A stretch of DNA of 64,000 nt from Carettochelys insculpta (lineage: Eukaryota > Chordata > Testudines > Carettochelyidae). The notes beneath the pieces were generated by a model, which did no database searches, was not told where the DNA came from, and worked only from the letters and a program-made list of their open reading frames with translations. Positions 40,601-52,600 of this stretch are shown piece by piece; position 1 is the stretch's first letter; every line of letters begins with the position of its first letter. Both the position numbers and the translations under genes were made by a program. The DNA lies in NCBI RefSeq assembly GCF_033958435.1, contig NC_134138.1:2740001-2804000 (forward strand), in the 5' to 3' direction.

Positions 40601-43600
40601 GCTGCAGCGTTCTGTGCTAGCCGGGGAGCCAAGCCTGGGTCCCGTCAGACGCTATGGGCTCCAGCCAGCTTGTCGCTTTCTCTCTGGACCTGGGCCGTGC
40701 CCCAGGCAGGAGCTCCTCGCCCCCGGCTCTGCACCTTGGTGCCTGGGTGTGCAGCACCTGCTATCCCTGAGCTGTGATGGGAGACGAGACCAAACTCCTA
40801 CCTGCTCACTGCCTGTCCTGGCTCTCGCCAGCCTGCTCCCGGGGGGCTGACAGTCTGAGGAATTCCCAGCCTTGTTAGTCGGCCTTAATCCCAACCTGCT
40901 TCCCCATTTCCAGTGCCCCCTCCTGCCATGTGCATCCCCCGGCTGGCGTCCCAGGCCATCCCCATGGAGCCTGCAGAGCCCAGCGTGTGCCCTGAAGGAG
41001 GGGTTTGCCTGCACGCTGAGCCAAGGGATGGGCGCAGGTGACCACTGGGCTGGGCCTGGCCGCTGACAAGCTCCTTCCCTTGCAGAGCTGCTGGGGTCAA
41101 AGAGGAAGTACAAGCTGCTGCTGATCCACCAGGCCCTAACGAGCGACCCTGTGGCTGTGGAGGCCCTGCGGGCAGCAGCGGTGAGCGAGGGAGGGCTGCT
41201 GACCGATGAGATCCGCAGGAAGGTGTGGCCGAAGCTGCTCAGCGTCAACGTCTACCGCCTGCCTCCCAAGCCAGGTGGGGGCTCAGATTGCTGGTGGGCA
41301 GGGCCCTGTCTGGGCTGGGGGCCTCGCCGCTGGGCTGGCTGGCGCTGTAACAGGGCTCCGGGCCCCAGGGAGGGGGAATCCTTACGGGCCGTCCCACAAG
41401 CAGGAAGGGCGCAGTGCCCACTTGTGGGTTTGGCTCTATGGGCAGGCACCAGGGGCTAGTGGTTAGAGCGGGGGCCTGGGAGCCAGGACGCCTGGGTTCT
41501 CAGCTGCTGCCCTGTCGCTCTGGTTCTCTGCTCATTCGTGTCCCTGTGGCCGGGGGCAGCCTCGCTTGCCGGGGGTTAATTCACAGTCACAGTGTAGCGC
41601 TGAGTCCTTCTTGGCAGCAGCCTGGTGGGTGGCACCGCCTGCTGAGCTTGAGCGCGTGGCTGCCGAGGCCTCCGGAGCAGCCCGCCTGGGTCACTGCTGT
41701 AGCTGCTTTGAATACTGGGAGCTGCTGCAAACATCTGGTGCCTTGGGTGCTCCCAGCAGCTGCAAGCAAGGAGCTGCTGCAGAGAGCGGACCTGTAAGCG
41801 GCATCCCCTCTGGGTCTTTGTTGTAGCTGTGTAGGCCTTAGTACAACAGGCAGCTTCATGCAGACAGAGGGGCGGGGCCATCTGGGAGACCCTCCCCCTC
41901 TGAGCAGGGAGCTGTGGTCCCCATTTCACAGACCCTAAGCCATGGGACCCGGCCAGGTCGGGGAAGAGCCCAGTCAATGCAGAGATGTAGAGCTGGGTTC
42001 ATGTTGCCCTGTTGGTGCCAGCATGTGCTCAGCTCCTTGGCACACCCTGGGGCCAGGGCGACGGGCCGGCAGCGCAGAACCGACCCTGGAATTGCTGCCT
42101 CCCAGTGCCGTCGGGAGCGTAGGAGAAATCAGGATGGGAGAGCTCTGAGTTGGCTGGTGGCCATCAAGCCAGGACCATGAGACTGGCCAGCTGTGCCCTA
42201 GCCACAGATCCAGGCCTAGCGGGCAAGGGCTCAGACAGGCTACCTGGGCTTGCGCCTCCCCAGTGCCAGACCGACCTCCTCCCTCCAGCCAAGGCAGGCT
42301 CCCAGGGCAGGGAGCCACCTCTGCTCTCCTCTTCTGTGCAGAGCCTGGGCCTGACCTGGGGTCCAGGCTCCAGACTCCAGACCCTGAGTCAGCCAGGCAA
42401 GCTCTGGGGGAGAGGCTGCTGGGCCTGCCGCTACCCCTGACCCTCCCGGCCTCTCTCCCCAGGTAGGGCAGTCCGCCAGGACCACAAGGACTACACCCAA
42501 GTGCAGCTGGACGTGAGGCGCTCCACACGCCGCTTCCCCCCCGGTGAGCTGTGTCCTGGTGTTGGGCTGGAGCACTGGTGGGTCCCTGAGGGCCGAGACC
42601 TGATGCTTTCCCCCATCCCCCCCGCCCACCCACCGGAGTTGCGGGGCTGGGCGGCAGGAGGAGGATTTGAGGGGAGACGAGGTGTTTGTTCCCCTCTCTC
42701 CGGAGGCCCTGCTGCTGGGAATGAGACCCAGCAACCTTCCATGTTGGGTTGTGTGAACGACGGCCAGGTGGGATTTGAAGGGCTGTGGGAGCTCCCAGAC
42801 CGAGGAGCAGATGAGGGTATCAGTGCCAGGACAGGGAAAGCAGCAGCTGTTTCAAGACTCTTCGTCCCATATGGAGCTCACAAATAATATCTGTGAAGAC
42901 GAAACTACGGGTCTTCAACTCAGATGTGAGGCATGCGCTCTTGTCTGGAGGCGAGACCTGGGGTACCAGAAAGTCTTCGGACCACAAGCTACAGACATTC
43001 CTAAACAGATGCCTGAGGCACATCCTTCCGATCCAATGGCAGGACTTGGTCGCAGACCAGGAGCTTTGGAACAGAGCAGGTGTTAGCCAGTGGCCGGGTA
43101 ATGTGCGGTGAGGTACCAGCTATGGCCTTGTTACCATCCGAGTCTTTAACTGCTAGAGCGCTGGGCTCCTTCGCAGCGGGCAGCCAGGATTGACTGACGG
43201 GCGCCCCAGGAGTCTGCCCCGTGGAGGCGGCACGACTCTACGCTAGGCTCTTAGCACTCTCACCTATGGCCAGGCTGCAGCAACCAAACGGTTAAAGTTC
43301 TTTTGATTGTGCTGGCTGTGGTGCAGTTACAGAGACTAACAGCAGTCAGGCTTAGATCTGAACTAGTTACAAGTTTATTAAGCTACAGTTATAAGCGTGC
43401 AGTTACAAAAGGCTATTGTCTACTTCTGATATGCTAGCAGAGTACAGGTGTTAACAGGTTACGTTACAATCCAATACAACGACATCTTAATACGACGAAA
43501 TCAATCTATAGAGCTCTAATTCTTTAACTGTGTACACCGAAAGGAGTCCTTAATGCGGGCACATCTTACCCTCCTTCCGTCTCTCGATACCAGCGTAGCC

Positions 43601-46600
43601 AAGCCAGGATCGGTCGCTCAATTCCGCGGAAAGACAAATACGAGGTTGGGCGTCCCCAGTTGCGGACCTCGGGAGGCAATCACCTGACCCGACCAGCAGG
43701 TAGTTGGTGAAGATGCACTCAGAGTCAGAGTGCTGCTGGGCCCATCTTTATACCCCTTGGGTCACGTATTCTCTTTCTTATCTATGGTGCCAGATTATAC
43801 TGGTCTGTCTTTTGTGATGCCAGTTTTTACAAGGGCAATTCTTACTTAATTTGCACTTGTAAGACAGGAGATAAGCCATTTGGGAGTACAGGACATTCTT
43901 TTACAAGGGCCGCAATTTCTCTTCTGGGATAACTGTGTAGGGGCATCACTTCATTAATGCCAGCCAAGGGCAGTTCTCTGAGGCCCTTCGTTAACGGTTA
44001 GCCTGCCTGCCCTCTATCTGTGTTTTCTGTTTCTCAGGGTCACGATGAGCCAGCACATCTGGGCCCCTTAGGAAGGCATCAAAGACTGTGCTGTTTAACT
44101 GCCGTTCAGTGCCCTGTGTGCTCTGAGGCACCTTAGAGGGGAGGCAAAAGCTGGTCTGTAGTGGGGAGATTTTGTCTGGCTACAGCAGGACAAGAACCGC
44201 TTGACATTCAAATCAAGAGAAGAACGTGGGGATGGCTCAGCTGCATGTCATCATCCAGCACAGTCCGCCAGGCTGTCCCACAGAACCCGCTCGGAGGAGG
44301 ACGACGACCTCGGCTGACGTGGAGAAGATCTGCTCAGACTGAAGGACAACAACTGGGGGCCTCCTGGGGTCAGCTAGAAGTTTTGTCCCGAGACAGAGTA
44401 AATGGAGGAGCTTAGTGGATGAGCTACGTACCACGCTGAGTACAAGGGTTTAAACAGCAAGCAGGGAGCTCCCAGGGCCGGGCCCCTGTTCCTGGGTTGG
44501 GCTGTTGCCCTCAGCTCAGAGTGGCCAGGAAGCATTAAAGGTGCTGCTTCCCAGCTGCCCCATTGCCACAGCCAGCCAGGACCCCGTGTTCCCGACGGTC
44601 CCCTACGAGATCGGCTCCTGAGTCTGCTCCCAGGTGGGGCTCCCTGGCACGTGCCCCTGCCCACTGGGCAGTGCCGCGGGAGCGTGGGGCGGGGGGGGCT
44701 CTCCCTGGTAACTGTGTTTTCTTTCTGTCCTGCCTGTTCCTGGCTCTGCTGCCGCAGAGCTGGTGCCGGAGGGGAGCTGCCTGCCTCAGAAGGTACCTGT
44801 GCCCCTCGCTGGATCCAGGCGCCCCTCCACCATCCTGCCGCACACCTTCCACTAACCCAGCCCCGACCCAAGTGTCCAGCTGTAGCCTGCCCGCCAGTCC
44901 CCGCCTAGAGACTCATTGGCTCCGTCGCTCCCCTGCTGTCTGCTGGGGGACTTGTGGGCGCTGGCAGGGATCAGTCTGGCCAGGCTTCCTGGGGCCAGCG
45001 GGGGCTGCTCAGCTGAAGGAGGGGAGGAGATGGAGCTCCGTGGGCGAGTCAGGCTGGGCGGGTGACAGGTCCCTGTGCTTTGCTAACCGTTCTCTTCTCA
45101 GACCCGGTAAACTCTCAGCACCAAACGCAGCGATCACCTGCGCACTCCCAGGGCTGGCTGGCCACTCCCAGCCGCTCTGCCTCGTCTCCATGATCCGGCG
45201 GCGGGGGGTAGGGTGGGGGGAGGTCTGGCGGGCTCAGCAGGCTGGGGAGGGACGATACGGGTCCCCCAGCTCCTGGTGACTGGTTCTAGTCTGCTATGCT
45301 CCTCTCCCTCTGCTGACTGCCACCTGTTCACAGCCTGGTGCCAATCCGCACAGGAAGCAGACTCTGCTGCAGCCAGCAGAGGCCACGCCACGCCAGCTGG
45401 GACAGGGCAGGGCCTGTGGGCGGGAGGTGCAGTGTTGGGGCCCTAGGGCTCCCCGAGGGGATTAAAGGGGTCTGGTCAGCCCAAGGGACCACTGCAGGGC
45501 CTCCTCTCGGGCCGCTTTCTCGCGGCTGCGCTGCCTGAGCAGAGCTGGGGGGAGGGGGAGCTGGCTCTGTGGGAAGTGCCAGCTGCCTGCGGTGCCCTGG
45601 GGCTCTAACCCTCCGTCTTGGCACAGGCATGCGGGCTGAGCAGCGCCAGGTCCTGCAGGAGCAACTCATCAACCTCATCGTGCACGTCCTGCGGGCGCAC
45701 CCCGAGCTGCACTACTACCAGGGCTACCACGACATCGCCGTCACGCTGCTGCTGGTGGCAGGCGAGCGCATGGGCAGCGCGCTGCTGGAGAAGCTCTCCA
45801 CGCACCATCTCAGGTACTCACCAGCAGCCACCTTGGGGGGAGGTGTCCCCTCGCCCAGCCCCTGCCCAGGTCAGGGAACCAGTGCGGGCACTGCCGGGTA
45901 CTGTGCCAGCTGGGGTCCCTAGGACGCCTGCCCTGTCCCCTGCTGCCCTGCGGGGGTTTGAACCTGAGCGTCCTGCATTGCAATGCTGAGTTCTGACCAC
46001 TGGGCCTCGGTCTGGCACGGGAGACCTGGATTGGACTCTGTTAGAGCATTGGACTCTGGAACCAGCCGTGCCCCTACCCCCCACAACCCACCAGGCTGGG
46101 CTGCCAGAGCACAGGCTGCTACAGGAACAGCAGAGTGTGTCCCAGGGCTGTGAGGTCCCTTATCCCCACCTGTGCCTACGGGGGTCAGCCCCCTGAAGTC
46201 CCCAGTCTCTTGCAGCACAAGCCTGCCTGCTAGGCCTCCGCAGGCTCTGGCCAGGCACAGAAGGACCAGCCCTGTTGCGTGCACTGAGCGCTGAAGGTGA
46301 GAGCCCACACTGTGCTTAGCACACAGCGACCAGCCAGAGTGAAAATGGGACCAGGGTTATCAGCAAGGACCAGCCTGGGAAACAAACGATGCATGAAAAC
46401 CCAGAGCTCACTTGCTAGGGACGGTATGTAGCTACCAGCCTCCCTGCCGGTATCTCGCCGGCGCAGTCAGCCAGGCCTGGCTGAGACACCTCTCACAAGC
46501 AAATCTGCTGTTGGTGACTTGCGAGCCACATGCCGCTGGCTCTTGGCTTTGTCCCCCAGCTGCACTAGAGGGCAAAGCTGTAAGACGCAGCTCAAGATAC

Positions 46601-49600
46601 GTGCCTCTTGCTTCCTCCCGTTCCGCCTCTCTCTGGCGTTTCAACAGGCCTCCATTATTTGGGCCACTGCCAAATTCGTGGCTGTGGAAAGCCCATCACA
46701 GACCCTGAAATCTGGTCTCCCCATGTGACACCTCATTGTTTGCTGTTACAGGGGAGATGGCCTTTCTCCAGTTGGGGGTCCTGACCCTTAAGGGAGTTGC
46801 CCGGGGGGGGTGGCTGTATTGCTTCTGGTATTGCCCCCCTTACTTCTGCACTGCTGTCAGAGCTGGGCTGCCAGAGAGTGGTGGCTGTTGGCCAGCTGCC
46901 CAGCTCTGAAGGCAGCACCCTGCCAGCAGCAGCACAGAAGTAAGGGCGGAGTGATACCGTACCATGCCGTCTTTCTGCAGTGACACTGGCGGTAGGTCTG
47001 TCTTCAAAGCTGTGCTCCTGGCCAGCAGCAGCACGGGAGTAAGGGGGTGAAGTAACATAATCCCCCCCCTGCAATAATCATGTGACACCCCCCAACACAC
47101 ACACATACAACTTTCTGGCTCAGGACTCCTACCATTAGAACAGATTGCAACAGTGGGAATGCCGACGTTTACTGTATTTAATGTGACTGAAATGGACCAA
47201 AATGGACTGTGAAACATGTAGAGCCTTATTCGTTAGCACTGGGCTCTGATGGAGGAGATGACCTCCATGGCAAACCAGACAGACAAGTAACACGGCTCAC
47301 TGACCATTGCTTGCCCGATAGTCGGCCGGTTTTCCACCTCTGCGGGGGAGCAGTCCTTCGACACAGCCCTGGAGCATGTAATTTCCAGTCACCCTGATGC
47401 AGATGTACTGCACAGCTCCGCTGCCAGCCTTCGGATGGAGCACTGCTCTTCAACAGAGGCTGTCGGAGACCACCACAAACCATTGAACCTGCTTAGCTGT
47501 AACGAGGAACATGCAAGACAGAGGGTGTTGCCCTGTGCAGACAGACAGCAGACTAGCCCAGGAGCTTGCGTTTCACCCCGTTTCCCTCACCCTCACGTTC
47601 TTAGCCGGGTCTCTGGTCTTCCTTAAAGAGCCCTTCTCCTGGCTCACCCAAAAGCCCCCCAGCAGTCCTGGAGCACCTTACAGACCAACACTGTTACGTG
47701 TTAGGTAATGCGTGTCCGTGGGTGAGCCCCGCTTCGTCAGCGGCTGGTGCTGCGTGAGTGCTGGTTGTTGTGTGGGAGCAGTGAGTTTTGGGAACTCTAG
47801 TAAGTGGGGGCAGAGGCTCGAGGGATTTCCAGTGGGTAGCTGGTGTAGGGAGCTGGATGTCACAGGAGGGGACTCAAAGGGGCCTGGAGTGCACCTATTG
47901 TTAACCGGCAAGGCGCAGCCCAGAGGAGAGTGTAAGTCTATCTTCGGCTACCGGCAGGGCAGGGGTAACTAGGTCGTTCACAGTCTTAGTTACTGTGAGA
48001 AGTGTCATAGCCTCGTCTGACAATCGTGGCTCAACTATACCATGCATGCCAAGTCCTGGAGGCCCTGTGACCCCGGGGCCTCCCTGGCCAGTTGACATAA
48101 GCGCCCACAGGCAGGGGGTCAGGACAGCAGCGAGCGCCCCAGGGCCTGGCCAGGTTCGGCTGCTGTAGGCTGGTGCAACCTAAGGACAGAGCTCACCACC
48201 TGTGTGGGGCTGGGACTGGGTTCCTGCTCTGGAGTCAGGGCAGGCAGTTTGCCGCGGCAGGACATACACGCGGGTGGCCAGTGTAGCTGAGGTTCCCATG
48301 GTGAGCTCTGGTAAAACAGGTGCGAGCGAGTCTCTGGTGGAGAGGCTGGGAACGGTTTCACTGTTTTCGGTGCGTGTGCCGGGCCAGCCTGAGGATGGGT
48401 ACGTGGCAGAAGAGGCGGGAGGTGCAAAGAAGCAGAGACTGAGCTCCCCAGGAAGCGGTTAGCAGAGCGGGGAGCCTGGGATTCGGACCGGGGGAAGTGA
48501 GAGGTGGTATTTCTGGGTGTGTTCATTCCTGTGATGATGTGCCAGGAGCCTGAGGGCTCAGGTACAACCCTGATACCTGCACAAATTCCTTTATTCCTTC
48601 CACTCTTCAGGGAGGCCCCCCAACGTGGCTCCGAGGGCTCAGGGCGTAACCTGCAGGTCTGTGGGGTCGGCGCCACTGAAAAAGCCTCACCCAGTAATCT
48701 TCCTGTTCTCCCTTTCCTGATAATTACCCAGCAAGCAGAGCGCATGTTAAGCACACAGCGTCCTGCTCCCCACTCTTGATACAGGCAGGCAGCCTTCCCC
48801 TCTGGGCCAGACAGAGCCAGTCCTGGCAGCTGGTGGCGTAGGCTGTGCCATGGACATGAGTTCTCGTCAAACCTGCAGATTATTACCCCTCCCGACTTCT
48901 CCGTGTAGGAACCAATGACACAGCACAGAACGACCTTGAGCAGGTCGCTGCGGATCATGTAACTCTGGGAAGGAAGATCAAAGAGTATGGAGAGCAAGTG
49001 GCGTTCTCGTCCATCCTCCCTGTGGCAGGCAGGAGTCCAGGTAGAGATCGTTGAACATGGAAGTAAATGTGTGGGTGTGCAGGTGATGTCGGAGAGGGAT
49101 TTGGTTTCTTCGACCAGGGGATTCTGTTTCAAGTGCCAAGATTGCTGGGAAGAGATGGAATCCGCCTAACCAAGTGAGGAAAGCGGGCAGGTTTGCAAAC
49201 CTAGTGAGGAGGGCTTTAAACTAGGTTCACTGGGGGACGGTGACCCAAGCCCTGAGGTAAGTGGGGAAGGAGGAGGGAACAATAAAGTAGGATTCCTGGG
49301 TGAAGAGCAGAAAGTCGGCCTATCAGCCCCTTCTGTAAGGTGTTTGTACAGGAATGCGAGAAGCCTGGGGAACAAACGAGAAATCAGAGGCCCTGGCAGA
49401 GTCAAAGGAGTATGAGGTGACTGGAATAACGGAGACGTGGTGGGATGACTCACATGACTGGAGCACGGTCATGGACAGGTATAAACTGCTCAGGAAGGAC
49501 AGGCTGGGGGGAAAAGGAGGAGGTGTTGAGCTCCATGTGTGGGAGCAGCATGATGGCTCAGAGCTCCAGTATATGGAGGGATAAAAGCCAGTTGAGAGTC

Positions 49601-52600
49601 CTTGCGTTGAACTTAAAGGCAGAAGCAACAGAAGTGATGTAGTTGGTGTCTGCTATGCAGGTAGATGAGGATTTCTTCAGACAGCTAAGAGAGGCTTCCA
49701 AATTACAGGCCCTGGTTCTCATGGGAGACTTTAATCATCCAGACATTTGTTGGGAGACCAATACAGCAGCACACAGACAATCCAGGAAGTTTTTGGAGAA
49801 TGTTGGGGATAACTTCCTGGTACAAGGGCTGAAGGAACCGACCAGGGGCCGTGCGCAACTTGACCTGCTGCTCACAAACAGGGAAGAACTAGCAGGAGAA
49901 GTAGAAGTGGGTGGCAACCTGGGCTGCAGTGACCATGAGATGGTGGATTTCAGGATCCTGACAAAAGGAAGAAACGTGAGCAGTAAAATGCAGATCCTTG
50001 GTTCAGAAGAACAGACTTAGACTCCCTGAGAGAAGCGATGGGCAGGATCCCTGGGGAAGCTCATATGAAGGAGAAAGGAGTTCAGGAGAACTGGAAGGAT
50101 TTTAAAGAGGTCTGACTGAAGGCACAGGAACAAGCCACCCCAATGCGCAGTAAGAAAAGCAAATATGGTAGGCAACCAGTTGAGACAGAAAAATGACAGC
50201 TGACATCGCCAAATAAATAATTTCGTTAGTCTTTGAAGTACTACTTTTCTGCTGTTTTGTTTTAGTCCAGACTAAGACAGCTACCTCTCTGTTACTAACT
50301 AACTTCAAGGTTATTTAGCTTTATGGTTTTGGAGTGAAACCGCACAAGAAATCAAATGGGAGGTACTTTTATGATGGATTGAAGTGCTAGCCACCCAGCA
50401 AATGCACAGAGCTCTGTCTTAGCCTAGTCAGCCAGCTAGTCTGTTGATCAGAGCCTGCTAAGAAGTGACTTCACAATCTCCGTCCCTAGAGGTTTTTAAG
50501 TCCTGGCTTGGCACAGTCCTGGCTGGGATGACTTAGTTGGGGTTCATCCTGCTTTGGGCAGGGGGCTGGACTAGACGACCTTCTGAGGTCCCTTCCAGCC
50601 CTGGGATTCTATGATCCTCCTTCCAGCTCTTTTTTCTTCCTTCCTGCTGTTCCTTTCCCTTTCTCACAGACCCCAGTTCAAGAAGTGAAACTTGAGTCCT
50701 GCTTAGCTTGACCTTGACTGATTATTTTGGTGTAATTTTACTAACCAGTCGTAACCGACTGTGACAGAATTACCTGACCACTCACACCCCACCACCTTGG
50801 TTGATTTACACCTAGCCAAATTAATTAGCCAGCACATGGAAAGAGTTGTAAACCAGACCAAGATCAGACAGGCAACCACAGGAAGGTGAAGACAGTCTTT
50901 GCAGAATGGGGCCTCCCCAGCTTCAGCCATTGGGAAGTCGTTTCTGCTGTACGCAGGTTCCTCTCCCCGCCCTGAGGGCTGTTTCTTTATCTGGTGACAG
51001 TGGGTGGCTTTAGCATGGGGTCTCCCGCTCACAGCCTGCTTTGACACTAGTGTCATGACATCTTGAGGGAACGCAAATGTGTGATTCCTGGCTAGTGGCG
51101 GCTTCTCTTCATTGCGGCTGCAGAGGAGGCCTTTCAGTATGGTTAGAGAAAACCCCTATTGTTCTACTGTGACAAGCCACCCTTATTGGGGGAGCTGCTT
51201 CAGTATTGAGTGTCACTAGCCCAGCTGGGAAAGCTGTGAGCCAGAGCTCCTCTGGGAGCAGGGTTACCAAGGCACGGCCAGATGGTACGGTGGGACCAAA
51301 GCTGCTGAACACGGCAAGACGTTAGCACAGCGAGGGGAGCTGGGGGGCAGAGCTCTGCTGAGCGGTAGGAGGTCCTGTTTCACCCCTCAATGTGAGTGAG
51401 GGAAACAGCTTTGGAGGGGGGCCCGCTCCATGATTTCCCTAAGTGGTCCAGGGCCACTGTTTTCTGTGGAGGGGCTGCAGGGTGTGGGGTGGAGGTTGGC
51501 TGCAGAAGAGAGCCCAGGGGAGGGGACTGAGAGGTGGGGGTCTGAGAGGGCGTGATGGCAAAGGAGGGGGTTGTGAGCTGGGGCAGGCACTCGGATGGGG
51601 CCTGGGCTCAGGAGAGGAAAGGAGGGTGCAGGGGGTTTGGGTAGTGAACTGAGGCAAGGGCTTGGGGCGTGGGCTGTGGGTGCAAGAGAGGGTTCTGCCC
51701 GAGAGGAGGGCTGAAGGAGGGAGTTGGGGGGCGGGAGGCAGGCTCTGGCCAGGATGCACGTAGCAGTTCTGGTGCTGGAAGACCACTCCCCAGCAGGCTT
51801 CCAGGCTGGCTGGCAGCCCTGGACCACCCCACTCCTTTCCAGTGCTGTGGGGGTATCTTCATGTGTTGCCCCACCCCCAGCAAAATCTCTCCTTTCCTAT
51901 TGGTCAGAAGTCAGCCAATGGGAGCAGAGATTTTGCTGGCTGAGGGGCCATGTGCGAAGCCTCTCCCCACCCCCTTCCTCTGCAAACGGGGAGCAGCTAG
52001 TGGTGTTGAACAGACCTGCTCCATGATGCGTGGGTGGGCCAGATTAAAGGCTTGGCAGGCCGGATTCAGCCTGGGGGCTGTATCTTGCCCACCCCTTGTC
52101 CTCTCTACTGTCCTGAGTGAGGGAAACTGAGGCACGGTTCGATGGGGTGGTAACTAAAATAACTAACCACGCTGTGGGACTGCAGAGCAGCGAGCCAAAA
52201 TCTCCTGTCTCAGGCAGCCGGCGGCTAGTGCTCTGCAGGCTTGGGAGGGGCAGCGAGTGATTGTCACGGTCTGTACCGAACAGGTTTGGCTCAGGCTGGG
52301 GAGAGGAGCCTCCTCGTGAAGCAGGTCACAGTGAACCTGCCTGTGAGGGGCCGGGTGGCTGCACCGTTCCTGGCTGACGGAAACCCGGGTTTCCCTTTCG
52401 CCAGCCCGCAGGCCGGATTTCCAGTGTCTGCACAGAACTCCTCACACGCTAGTGATAACCAGTGTGACCCTGGCCTTTCTGTGAGGCCTCATGTAGCAGT
52501 CTGGTGAACCTGGGGGGCTCACAGGGCACCTGCAGTGCCAGCCTACCCCAAGGGGCACCACCCGCCAGGCAGGGAAGGGCTGTAGCGTGACCTGGAGACA

